Position numbers and translations under genes: made by a program. From Desulfobulbaceae bacterium (GTDB lineage: Bacteria; Desulfobacterota; Desulfobulbia; Desulfobulbales; Desulfocapsaceae), in assembly GCA_011390165.1 (NCBI GenBank), contig JAABSV010000007.1, positions 1 to 64,000 of the forward strand: DNA of 64,000 bases, written 5' to 3'. The notes beneath the pieces are model-generated. The model did no database searches and had not been told where the DNA came from. It saw only the letters and a list, made by a program, of their open reading frames with translations. This document shows, piece after piece, positions 16,702-24,089 of the stretch; position 1 is the first letter of the stretch; the number at the start of each line of letters is the position of its first letter.

Positions 16702-17244
16702 TTAGACACCACTATCCTTCTGCGGTACGGCAATATTTTGGGCGGGCAGCAGCCGTGACGGGCAGCCGCTGTCCGTAATGGTATCCCGGCCAGACTTGAT
16801 TTCGGCGATGCGCACGTCGTGCAGCCGTTCCCGGCAACCCATGTAGATATCAAAGGCGGCCAGCACCGCCAGATCGACGGCAAAGTCGAAATCATAGAGT
16901 TCGGTGACGAAACGGCTCCGCTCACGGTCGGCGGTGAAGACTTCGCGGGTGATGTGCTTGACTGCGTTCAGCGGGGCCAGGGCCTGAGAGGGGGTGAAAT
17001 CCTGCACCGCCCGAATGGCGAGGATCTGCTCCAGCGGCCCGTGCATCTCGGTAGCGGCTGCCCCCCGGACCAGCAGGGGGAAGAGCCGCCCCAGGGCATC
17101 ACGGATATTGCCCCCCACCGGATTGGCAAAGTTGTCCCGTTCGCGAAGAAAAAAACTGGAGGAGGCGTAGGTCGACAGGGTGAAGGCAACCCACTTGTTG
17201 ACTATGGTATCGCGATGGTTTCGAAACGCTTCGGCAAGATCCAT
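16702..17244 (-). CDS. RsbRD_N-domain protein at the head of the dsr operon
   Basis: The start at ATG 17244 gives 180 aa; an AGG lies 9 nt upstream, and the frame upstream of it is repeat-derived. Residues about 5-110 match the RsbRD N-terminal sensor domain pattern: HRDTIVNKWVAFTLSTY, FANPVGGNIRDALGRLF and IRAVQDFTPSQAL. That domain occurs in stressosome-type regulators and in proteins encoded upstream of dsrMKJOP in sulfate reducers. There is no STAS domain. A role in regulating or assembling the Dsr complex is inferred from position only. It precedes dsrM by 83 bp on the same strand. Confidence 0.8.
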   Translation of the reverse strand: MDLAEAFRNHRDTIVNKWVAFTLSTYASSSFFLRERDNFANPVGGNIRDALGRLFPLLVRGAAATEMHGPLEQILAIRAVQDFTPSQALAPLNAVKHITREVFTADRERSRFVTELYDFDFAVDLAVLAAFDIYMGCRERLHDVRIAEIKSGRDTITDSGCPSRLLPAQNIAVPQKDSGV

Positions 17245-17327
17245 GGGCATTGACCTGGCAGCTGGGGGGTGGCGGCGGCATCCGGTCGGCCTAGAACGGG
17301 CATCTCCCCTGTTCGGGCTACTCGGGC

Positions 17328-17363
17328 AATTCAGGTAATCCTGGTAATTCCAGTAATTCAGGT
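17328..17363. repeat. 9-bp degenerate tandem repeat in the dsr leader
   Basis: Four 9-mers read AATTCAGGT, AATCCTGGT, AATTCCAGT and AATTCAGGT, with a decayed fifth (ACTTCAAAC). They lie in the presumed 5' untranslated region of the dsr transcript, between the promoter near 17470 and the first start at 17244. If translated on the minus strand they give a Tyr/Asn-rich run (YLNYWNYQDYLN). Confidence 0.8.
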
Positions 17364-17408
17364 ACTTCAAACACTGCCCAGCCGGTATGTGTCACCGGTC
17401 ACAGATTC

Positions 17409-17444
17409 CATTCAGCGGCCCAAACAAGACTGAATGACCATTCA
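17409..17444. promoter_or_regulatory. Inverted CATTCA repeats, possible dsr operator
   Basis: CATTCAG at 17409-17415 is inverted as CTGAATG at 17430-17436. The latter overlaps a tight inverted repeat, TGAATGACCATTCA (17431-17444). Three copies of the same half-site therefore lie within 36 bp, just downstream of the proposed minus-strand promoter. This is where a repressor or attenuator would act. No regulator is identified. Confidence 0.45.
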
Positions 17445-17458
17445 CAAATAAATGGATA

Positions 17459-17487
17459 TCTCTAGCATCTTTACCCGGCTTTTTCAA
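17459..17487 (-). promoter_or_regulatory. Candidate sigma70 promoter of the dsr operon
   Basis: On the minus strand, TTGAAA (-35) is separated by 17 bp from TAGAGA (-10). A TGC directly before the -10 gives an extended -10 element. Transcription would start near 17450 and leave a leader of about 200 nt before the RsbRD_N gene. Confidence 0.5.
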
Positions 17488-17525
17488 GGATATTTTTCTG
17501 CCGAAAAGTAGCGATCTTAGGCTGT

Positions 17526-19733
17526 TCAGAGAGCGGAAGTGGCCATGATATCGGCGACTATCCGGGCCGCCTCACGAATATAGGGATCCTCCTGGACGTT
17601 TTTCAGCCACACCTCATGCGGATCTTCGTCGGTGTTTTCGGAGTCATATTCGCCATCCTCGTTGGGCTCTTCCCGGTACCTGCGATAATATGCACCCACC
17701 TTTTCCCGCATCAGGCGGGCCTCCTGCCGCTTCTCGCGCATCTCCTCGAGGGCGATGGAAACCACGGTTTCCCGGCTGCGCACCTCCGCCCGCTTCGCCT
17801 CCTCATTGATGATGACCAACCCTTCGTCACTCTCCGCCCGGGCCAGGCTCTGCTGGCGCAAGCGGGGGATGTCGAGGGGAGGGCCGGCCCAAGGGGTGTA
17901 GGAGACGGGCTCGATGGCGTCCCAGGGCAGGCTGTAGTCGAGATGACGCTCCCCTGTCTTGAGATGCTCGAAGAGATCGGGCAGGACGATATCCGGCTCC
18001 ACCCCCCTGTACTGGGTCGAACTGCCGGTAACCCGGTAGAATTTCTGGATCATCACCTTGAGGGCGCCGAGATCCTCGTACCTGCGGAGGTGGAGCAGGG
18101 GAATATTCTCGTTGAGATCAATGATCGTCTGTACCGTTCCCTTGCCGTGGGTGTGTCTGCTGCCGACAACTACTGCCCGGCCGTAGTCCTGCAGGGCCGC
18201 GGCGACAATCTCCGATGCAGAGGCGGAAAACTTGTTAACCAGAATCACCAGCGGCCCGTCATAGTCAACTGTGTCGTTGCGGTCGACCAGGATACGCCGT
18301 TCGCCAAAGCTGTCAAGCACCTGCACCACCGGCCCGGAACGGATAAAGAGACCGGTGATATCGACGGCGTCCACCAGGGCACCACCTCCATCGTCGCGCA
18401 GGTCGAGAATGATACCGTCCACCTTCTCCCCCTTCAATCGCGCCAGTTCGCGCCGGGTGTCATCGGTGGAATTACGCCCTTCAGCTCCGCCTCTGGTCCC
18501 CTCGAAATCCCGGTAGAAACTGGGAATATGGATATATCCGGTACGCTGGCCACCCTCCGACCGGTAGACGGTGCCCTTGACGAAGGTTTCTTCAATCTGT
18601 ACCACATCGCGGACGATGTTGATCCGCTCGGTGCCGCCATCGGGTTTTTTCACGGTAAGGGTGACCATCTCCCCCTTCGGCCCGCGAATCAGCCGAACCG
18701 CATCGCGCAGGCGCATATCGGTGACATCCACCGGTTCCTCCCCCTCCTGGGCCACCTGCAGGATGATATCCTCCGACTTCAACCGCCCCTGCCGGGCGGA
18801 GGCGCTGCCGGGAATGATCCGGATCACCTTGATCAGCCCGTCATCCTCGCGGAGCAGGGCGCCGATCCCCTCCAGACTGCCGCGCATGTTAATGTCGAAC
18901 TGTTCCTTGCTGGCCGGCGGGACATAGTTGGTGTGGGGGTCGAAGGCCCGGGCCACCGAGTTGAAGAAACGGTCGTAGTGGTCCTGCAGGGTCTCCTGAT
19001 GGAGGCGTTGAAAGAAGGTGCGGTTCCGCTTGCGCACCTTGACCAGCGCCTCTTGCCAGAGTTCCTCATCACTTTTCACCTGCTCGATTCCCTCCTTCTG
19101 CACCGGCGGGCGGACTGCACCCTTGATTACCTTCTTGGCCAGTTCTTTCTCCTGGTTTTCCAGCAGATCGAGATATTGGGAAATCACCTGTGATTTGAGA
19201 AACTTCCGCCAGCGATCACGGAGTTCATCGAGTGTTTCGACAAACTCCAGCTTGTCCGGATCAGTCTCTTGGTACTCCTCCACCGAGACGGCGAAGGAAC
19301 CCACCCGGAGCCCCTCCCCGGCCGCCGGCGGCTGGATCCGGTCTTCGGCCAGGAAGTCGTCGACCATACCTTGAACCTGCTCGATCCTTTCGTTGAGCAG
19401 CTCGTAGCCGGTACCGGGCAGGGTTATTTGCCCGTCGGCAATGCTCTCGCCGATCTCCGGGGCCAGGCGCTGCAGCCGGGCGACGTCGGTACGGAGGAGG
19501 AAACGTTTCTGGTGGTCAAGTTGTTTGATGTAGAGATGGAAGGCCGCCCCAGCCAGTTCAGCATCGAAGACCTTGTCGCTGAAGTGGAGTGCCGGCAGCT
19601 GCCGGCTGAGAATATAGCCGATCAGTCGGTTTCTTTTCTGGTCGACCTGACTGCTTTCGCTGCCATATCCCTGGGGAATGAAGGTGACCAGAAGGAAGAA
19701 GAGGGAAAAGAGGCAGAACCGGAATTTTTTCAT
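17526..19733 (-). CDS. prc: Carboxy-terminal processing (tail-specific) protease
   Basis: The protein is 735 aa, the size of the Tsp/Prc class, with a signal peptide (about residues 4-24). An N-terminal region with DRFFNSVARAFDPHTNYVPP leads to a PDZ domain (about 285-365). The S41 peptidase core follows, with DLRDDGGG and LVNKFSASASE; Ser505 and Lys531 (HGKGTVQ) are the likely Ser-Lys dyad. A charged C-terminal domain is rich in Arg and Glu. The enzyme degrades or trims periplasmic proteins from the C-terminus and modulates peptidoglycan hydrolases, which fits MltA/MltB nearby in the genome. It is divergently unlinked to dsr: both are on the minus strand, with a 281-bp gap holding the dsr control region. 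Confidence 0.95.
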   Translation of the reverse strand: MKKFRFCLFSLFFLLVTFIPQGYGSESSQVDQKRNRLIGYILSRQLPALHFSDKVFDAELAGAAFHLYIKQLDHQKRFLLRTDVARLQRLAPEIGESIADGQITLPGTGYELLNERIEQVQGMVDDFLAEDRIQPPAAGEGLRVGSFAVSVEEYQETDPDKLEFVETLDELRDRWRKFLKSQVISQYLDLLENQEKELAKKVIKGAVRPPVQKEGIEQVKSDEELWQEALVKVRKRNRTFFQRLHQETLQDHYDRFFNSVARAFDPHTNYVPPASKEQFDINMRGSLEGIGALLREDDGLIKVIRIIPGSASARQGRLKSEDIILQVAQEGEEPVDVTDMRLRDAVRLIRGPKGEMVTLTVKKPDGGTERINIVRDVVQIEETFVKGTVYRSEGGQRTGYIHIPSFYRDFEGTRGGAEGRNSTDDTRRELARLKGEKVDGIILDLRDDGGGALVDAVDITGLFIRSGPVVQVLDSFGERRILVDRNDTVDYDGPLVILVNKFSASASEIVAAALQDYGRAVVVGSRHTHGKGTVQTIIDLNENIPLLHLRRYEDLGALKVMIQKFYRVTGSSTQYRGVEPDIVLPDLFEHLKTGERHLDYSLPWDAIEPVSYTPWAGPPLDIPRLRQQSLARAESDEGLVIINEEAKRAEVRSRETVVSIALEEMREKRQEARLMREKVGAYYRRYREEPNEDGEYDSENTDEDPHEVWLKNVQEDPYIREAARIVADIMATSAL

Positions 19734-19784
19734 GGTACCCGTGGCAGCAGTTGTTGGCGAAGATGGTGGCGGACGGTGCAGCGG

Positions 19785-20039
19785 TTAGAAATACCAGATG
19801 GCCGAAACAAATACCATGACAAAGATGCCGGCACCACCCCGGCGGAGCAATCGCCGGAGAAACCAAGAAAAGTTCCCGGCGAAACCGCCACGGATATCGC
19901 CGCTGGAAATCGCCGGCGGATAGTCGAAAAGATTGCCGAAAAGATTGCTCGGAAATCGCTTAAGAGGGGGGCAGCTACGGCCTCGGGCAGAGCAGGGCAA
20001 AAGGGGCAAGATCATCAGACAGCCCCAGTTCAGCGGCAA
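19785..20039 (-). CDS. Doubtful small membrane ORF
   Basis: An 84-codon frame starts inside the 3' end of the preceding gene. Its last 25 residues are a plausible membrane helix after an Arg-rich stretch (RRLLRRGGAGIFVMVFVSAI). It spans an exact 12-bp tandem duplication (19925-19948). I recognise no family and see no clear ribosome site, so it may be non-coding. Confidence 0.25.
   Translation of the reverse strand: MPLNWGCLMILPLLPCSARGRSCPPLKRFPSNLFGNLFDYPPAISSGDIRGGFAGNFSWFLRRLLRRGGAGIFVMVFVSAIWYF
19925..19948. repeat. 12-bp direct tandem duplication
   Basis: CGAAAAGATTGC occurs twice in tandem, followed by the decayed unit TCGGAAATCGCT. It lies in the gap after the minus-strand gene ending at 19975. 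Confidence 0.8.
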
Positions 20040-20511
20040 AGGCCACCAGCTCCCGATGGCTGCAGCTGATCAGGCTCGGCCGACCGGTGGCCACGGTTTC
20101 GGCTACCTCCCGGCGGAGAAAGGTGCGCAGGGCGGCCGCCGCCTCGGCCCGGACGTCGGTATAGGCGCCGGCCTCGATCCCCTGGCGGCCAGAAAAGGTC
20201 TGGAAGCGGCGAAAGTTGACAATGGAACGGCAGATTCCTCGGTATTCGGCGGTGCCGGCGTTGGCATGACAAAGATCACGAAGAACGATTTCGGCAAAGC
20301 GCTCGGTCGCCGCCCGGCGCAGGGCCTGCAGCTGCTCCGGGGTAAGGCACAGTTTCGGGCCATCTTTGGCCCGGCTGAGGTGGTAGATGGCGGCATGGAG
20401 GGCAATCTCCGGGGTCTCGCCGGAGTGGCGGACAAGCAGCCATTCGTCATGAAAAATTTCTGCCGGGTCATCGGCATCGGCCATGCCGGCGTCGGCCGGT
20501 TCAGTCGCCAT
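19975..20511 (-). CDS. Conserved-looking protein of unknown function after hemA
   Basis: The protein is 178 aa from ATG 20511, which lies inside the last codons of hemA with GGTGAG just upstream; a longer frame starting at 20568 is less likely. It is soluble, with an acidic N-terminus and several Arg/Ala helices (TPEQLQALRRAATERFAEIV, AEYRGICRSIVNFRRFQTF). No catalytic motif is recognisable. It ends a minus-strand operon of uppP, a methyltransferase, precorrin-2 dehydrogenase, ccsA-like and hemA, so it may share their regulation. The function is not assigned. Confidence 0.7.
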   Translation of the reverse strand: MATEPADAGMADADDPAEIFHDEWLLVRHSGETPEIALHAAIYHLSRAKDGPKLCLTPEQLQALRRAATERFAEIVLRDLCHANAGTAEYRGICRSIVNFRRFQTFSGRQGIEAGAYTDVRAEAAAALRTFLRREVAETVATGRPSLISCSHRELVAFAAELGLSDDLAPFALLCPRP

Positions 20512-21838
20512 GGCGGCACTCACCATCGCCGGCAGCCGGGGCAGCCGGGGCAGCCGGTTCCTGCCCATCGGTCAGGCCGAAGAGCTCGCGGACCGTGGTC
20601 ACCTTCAGGTCGCTGTTGTCACGGCCGGCGCAGGAGGCACTCTTTAGAAACATCAGCGGGTCGTGGAGAACCTTGGCACCAATGGCCGCCACCATCTTTT
20701 CCAGGGCCTGCAGCTCAGCCTCCGTCAACTCCGGCAGACGGGGCAGGGTGCGCTCCAATTCCGCCCGGCCGATGGCATCAATCTTCGTCTTTAGCTCTTG
20801 AATGGTGGGGGTCACCGCCAGACCCTCATACCAACGCTGGAATTTCAGGGTCTCCTCGTCGACGATCCTGGCCGCCTTGGTCGCCTCCCGGTCCCGTTCC
20901 GCCCGGTTGCTCTCCACCACATTGCTCAGATCGTCTATGTCGTAGAGGTAGACGTTGTCGATCTCCAGCAGTTGCGGGTCGAGATCGCGGGGAACGGCGA
21001 TATCGATGAAGAAGAGCGGCCGGTTCATCCGCGCCCGCATCACCGGTTTCACCTGGTCGCGAAAGAGGATGATCTCGCTGGCCCCGGTGGAACTGATGAT
21101 GATATCCACCTCGGCCAGCTGCGTGACCAGTTCCTCGAAGGAGACCGCCCGGCCGTTGAACCGCCGGGCCAGGTCTACCGCTCGGGAAAGGGTCCGGTTG
21201 GCCACCACCACCCCTCCCACCCCCTGGCCGACCAGATGTTCCGCCGCCAGTTCGGCCATCTCACCGGCCCCGATGAGAAGCACCTTCTTGTCGGCAAGGC
21301 TGCCGAAGATCTTTTTCGCCAGCTGCACCGCAGCGTAGCTGATCGATACCGCTGACGAGCCGATTGCGGTTTCGGTGCGGACCCGCTTGGCCACCGAAAA
21401 GGCCTTGTGCAGTAGCTTGTTCAATAGCGGCCCGGTACAGCCGAAACGGCTGGCGAAGCGGTAGGCCTCTTTCAGCTGGCCAAGGATCTGCGCCTCGCCC
21501 ACCACCATGGAATCGAGGCTGGTCGCCACCATGAAGAGGTGGTGGACGGCATCCCTGCCACTGTGCAGAAAGAGGTAGCGACGGTAGTCCTCGGCAGGGA
21601 AACGGTCGCCGAAGAGGAAGGCAATCAGCCGCCCCTCCACCTCCTCGCCCGGTTCCACCACCAGGAGCAGTTCGACCCGGTTACAGGTGGAGAGCAGGTA
21701 CGACTCACGGACGCCGGCAATCCCCTTCAGGGTGGTGAGCGGCTCGGGGTAGCCGGCCGACAGGGCCAGTTTTTCCCGCACCGCCACCGGCGTGGTCTTG
21801 TGGTTGACCCCCAGCAGAAGTATCCGTTCAGGTGGCAT
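20501..21838 (-). CDS. hemA: Glutamyl-tRNA reductase
   Basis: The start is ATG 21838 (MPPERILLLGVNHKTTPV), giving 445 aa. The N-terminal catalytic domain holds GVNHKTTPVAVREKL and the active-site Cys in LLSTCNRVEL. The NADPH domain shows VLLIGAGEMAELAAEHL and the dimerisation helix has RWYEGLAVTPTIQELK. The extreme C-terminus carries an Ala-Pro repeat tail (PAAPAAPAAG) from a 9-bp coding repeat. It makes glutamate-1-semialdehyde, the entry to tetrapyrrole synthesis. Its start overlaps the ccsA-like stop by 11 bp, and the operon also holds a sirohaem-branch enzyme, linking haem and sirohaem supply. Confidence 0.96.
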   Translation of the reverse strand: MPPERILLLGVNHKTTPVAVREKLALSAGYPEPLTTLKGIAGVRESYLLSTCNRVELLLVVEPGEEVEGRLIAFLFGDRFPAEDYRRYLFLHSGRDAVHHLFMVATSLDSMVVGEAQILGQLKEAYRFASRFGCTGPLLNKLLHKAFSVAKRVRTETAIGSSAVSISYAAVQLAKKIFGSLADKKVLLIGAGEMAELAAEHLVGQGVGGVVVANRTLSRAVDLARRFNGRAVSFEELVTQLAEVDIIISSTGASEIILFRDQVKPVMRARMNRPLFFIDIAVPRDLDPQLLEIDNVYLYDIDDLSNVVESNRAERDREATKAARIVDEETLKFQRWYEGLAVTPTIQELKTKIDAIGRAELERTLPRLPELTEAELQALEKMVAAIGAKVLHDPLMFLKSASCAGRDNSDLKVTTVRELFGLTDGQEPAAPAAPAAGDGECRHGD

Positions 21839-22655
21839 AACCGTGCAGGCCTCCCAACAGATAACCAACCCCCCACAGGGTGAAGAGAATGGAGGCAAAA
21901 CCGATGATCGCCATCACCGCTGCCCGTTTTCCCCGCCAGCCGACGGTGAACCGCTGGTGGATCTGGACCAGATAGAGGGCCCAGGTGATCAGGGACCAGG
22001 TCTCCTTGGGGTCCCACTGCCAGTAGGCCCCCCATGCCTGGCTGGCCCAGACCGACCCGGTGACGATGCCCAGGGTGAGGAAAACAAAGCCGGCGGAGAG
22101 ACAGTGGCTGTTGAGCTGATCCAGGGCCTCGAGAGAGGGGAGCCGTGAGAAGAAAAAGCCGAGCCGGCGGCTCTTCAGCTCCCGCTCGAGGAGCAGGTAC
22201 ATCAGCCCGCCGCAGAAGGCCAGCGACAGGAAACCATAGGCGATGATCGATACCCCGGCATGGATCGGCAGCCAGTAGCTCTGCAGGGCCGGTAGCAGGG
22301 GAACGATGTGGCGTTCGGAAAGGAGGGAGACGAGGAGCAGCAAAACGATCAAAACGGCGACGAACGTCCCAAAATTCTTGACGGTATAACGCCAGCGGAA
22401 GGAGAGGTAGGCCCAGCTGGTAGACCAGGCGAAGAAGACCACCGCCTCATGCTGGGAGGTGATCGGGGTATGGCCCGCCTCCACATAGCGGCAAAGGATA
22501 TAGAGGGTCTGGAGGATGCCGGAGAGGAGGAGGAGAAAGCGGCCAAGGTTGCGGGCCCGGTTGTTCTGGCGGACAAAATAGACCAGATAGGCGACCATGG
22601 CGGCAAAGCTGGCGGCCAGAACCAGTTGATAGAGGAGGCTGGTGAGTTGCGGCAT
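21828..22655 (-). CDS. Cytochrome c assembly / HemX-CcsA family membrane protein
   Basis: The protein is about 275 aa with eight hydrophobic helices. The segment WGAYWQWDPKETWSLITW is the WWD-type haem-handling motif of the CcsA/CcmC/HemX superfamily, and conserved His residues flank it (TSQHEAVVF and the His of VQIHQRF). Proteins of this size between precorrin-2 dehydrogenase and hemA are either system II cytochrome c synthase parts or HemX-like regulators of HemA. DsrJ maturation would need the former. The start is ATG 22655; a GTG at 22658 overlapping the previous stop is possible. Confidence 0.85.
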   Translation of the reverse strand: MPQLTSLLYQLVLAASFAAMVAYLVYFVRQNNRARNLGRFLLLLSGILQTLYILCRYVEAGHTPITSQHEAVVFFAWSTSWAYLSFRWRYTVKNFGTFVAVLIVLLLLVSLLSERHIVPLLPALQSYWLPIHAGVSIIAYGFLSLAFCGGLMYLLLERELKSRRLGFFFSRLPSLEALDQLNSHCLSAGFVFLTLGIVTGSVWASQAWGAYWQWDPKETWSLITWALYLVQIHQRFTVGWRGKRAAVMAIIGFASILFTLWGVGYLLGGLHGYAT

Positions 22656-22657
22656 CA

Positions 22658-23362
22658 CTATCTTGATCTCCCCTCGCCTTCACATTTTTCCAGAAATCGC
22701 CTGATCAAGGCCACCGCGTCGATGCCGGGCGGCAGTTCCTGAAGGAGAAGCATCTGCAGTTCGAACCAGTTACCGGCGAGCACCAGTTCCACCAGGTTCC
22801 TGGCAAAGAGGGTCTGAAAGAGCTCGCCCTGGCCGCCGGCCGGTGTTTCATCGGCCAGCAGTTCAGCGCGCAGCATCGCCAGCAGTTCGACCACCGCCGC
22901 GTAGCCGGGCACCAGTTCCTTCTCCAGCCGTTTCCGGACCATCTTCGCCAGAGCTGGTGAGGCACCGCCGGTGGAGACCGTCACCAGCATCCGGCCGCGG
23001 CGAAAATGGGCCGGTACGTGGAAATGGCAGGCCAGCGGGTCATCGGCACTGTTAAGCAGAACCCCATAGCGGTCGGCCTCGACGGCAATGCGGGCTTGGA
23101 CATGGCGGTCACCGGTGGTGGCAAAGACCAGAAAGGCGCCGAGCAGATCACCTTCGACAAAGACCCGGGCTATCCACTCCAGCCGCTCGGTCGCCGCCAT
23201 CGCCGCCAGTTGGGGGACCACCTCCGGGCTGACCAGTCGCACCCGCGCCCCGGCGGCCAGCAGGCTGTCGGTCTTGCGCAGGGCCACGGCACCGCCGCCG
23301 ACCACCAGGCAGAGACGGCCGGTGAGGAGGAGGTTTACTGGATAGAGAGGCCTTCCCCCCAT
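22658..23362 (-). CDS. Precorrin-2 dehydrogenase / sirohydrochlorin ferrochelatase-type protein
   Basis: The protein is 234 aa. The NAD-binding fold starts with CLVVGGGAVALRKTDSLLAAG, and YPVNLLLTGR before it is typical of Met8/SirC/CysG N-terminal domains. NSADDPLACHFHVPAHFRRG and VSTGGASPALAKMVRKRLE are further family signatures. The family oxidises precorrin-2 to sirohydrochlorin and some members insert iron to give sirohaem. Sirohaem is the cofactor of dissimilatory sulfite reductase. A long C-terminal helical region (about residues 150-234) has no methyltransferase domain, so it is not full CysG. One base separates it from the upstream methyltransferase gene stop. Confidence 0.9.
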   Translation of the reverse strand: MGGRPLYPVNLLLTGRLCLVVGGGAVALRKTDSLLAAGARVRLVSPEVVPQLAAMAATERLEWIARVFVEGDLLGAFLVFATTGDRHVQARIAVEADRYGVLLNSADDPLACHFHVPAHFRRGRMLVTVSTGGASPALAKMVRKRLEKELVPGYAAVVELLAMLRAELLADETPAGGQGELFQTLFARNLVELVLAGNWFELQMLLLQELPPGIDAVALIRRFLEKCEGEGRSR

Positions 23363-23363
23363 G

Positions 23364-24062
23364 CTACCCCCTCGTCTTCTGCCGTAGGCGATTGATCACG
23401 ATGGTAACCTTTTTGTCCTTACGGGTGATCACCTGCTCCTTCCAGGCGATGGCAAAATCGGCCTGCGCCAGTTGCAGAAACTTCCCGAGGCTCTGCCGCC
23501 GGGCATCGTGGGCGAGGATGATCTCACCACCCGGTTCGAGCAGGCTGCCGAAGAGCTGCAGCAGAGGTTCAAAAAAGCTCTCGCGAAAGAGAATCTCGGC
23601 ACCCGCCAAAAGATCATAGCGGGCCAGAGGGGGCGGGGCCAGCCAATCAAGGAGAAGAAACTCGATGCCGTGCAGGCCGGAGGCGGCGGCGCTGACCCGC
23701 TGAAAATCGAGGATCTGCTCCTCGTAATCACTGATGGTGACGGTATAACCGGCGGCGGCGGCGGCCAGCCCCGGGGCACCGAGGCCAGCACCGAGCTCGA
23801 GCAGACGGCGCCCGGCGGTCTCTTTTTGCGCCCCGAGAACATAGGCGAGGAGCATCGCCGCATCCCAGAGTCGAATCCAAAAGGGGAAGTTGGTGACATC
23901 GGCAAAGGGGTCCCGGCCGGCCAGAAACTCTTCGAGGTTGGCCACCTTCAGCAGCCTGATTTCACGCTCCCCCACCCGCAGGCGGTCGAAGGTGAGCTGA
24001 TACTGGCGGCTGATACGGCGGTAGATCTGCTGTTCCGGTTCGGGCAGGTTGCGGATATCCAT
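23364..24062 (-). CDS. SAM-dependent methyltransferase (METTL21-like fold)
   Basis: ATG 24062 (MDIRNLPEPEQQ) gives 232 aa. The glycine motif I is LLELGAGLGAPGLAAAAAG, motif II is VTISDYEEQILDF and the post-motif is FLLLDWLAPP. The ordering, with TNFPFWIRLWDAAMLLAYVL before motif I, resembles lysine protein methyltransferases of the METTL21/EEF1A-KMT type. The substrate is unknown. The gene lies between uppP and precorrin-2 dehydrogenase in a tightly packed minus-strand operon. Confidence 0.82.
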   Translation of the reverse strand: MDIRNLPEPEQQIYRRISRQYQLTFDRLRVGEREIRLLKVANLEEFLAGRDPFADVTNFPFWIRLWDAAMLLAYVLGAQKETAGRRLLELGAGLGAPGLAAAAAGYTVTISDYEEQILDFQRVSAAASGLHGIEFLLLDWLAPPPLARYDLLAGAEILFRESFFEPLLQLFGSLLEPGGEIILAHDARRQSLGKFLQLAQADFAIAWKEQVITRKDKKVTIVINRLRQKTRG

Positions 24063-24089
24063 AGTGGTGGCGGTGGCCCGTTCGGGCAA

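Noticed and set aside
17616-19193. A 525-codon open frame antisense to the tail-specific protease
   Set aside because: It lies opposite a well-supported gene, has His/Gly/Asp-biased composition typical of high-GC antisense frames, and shows no family features.
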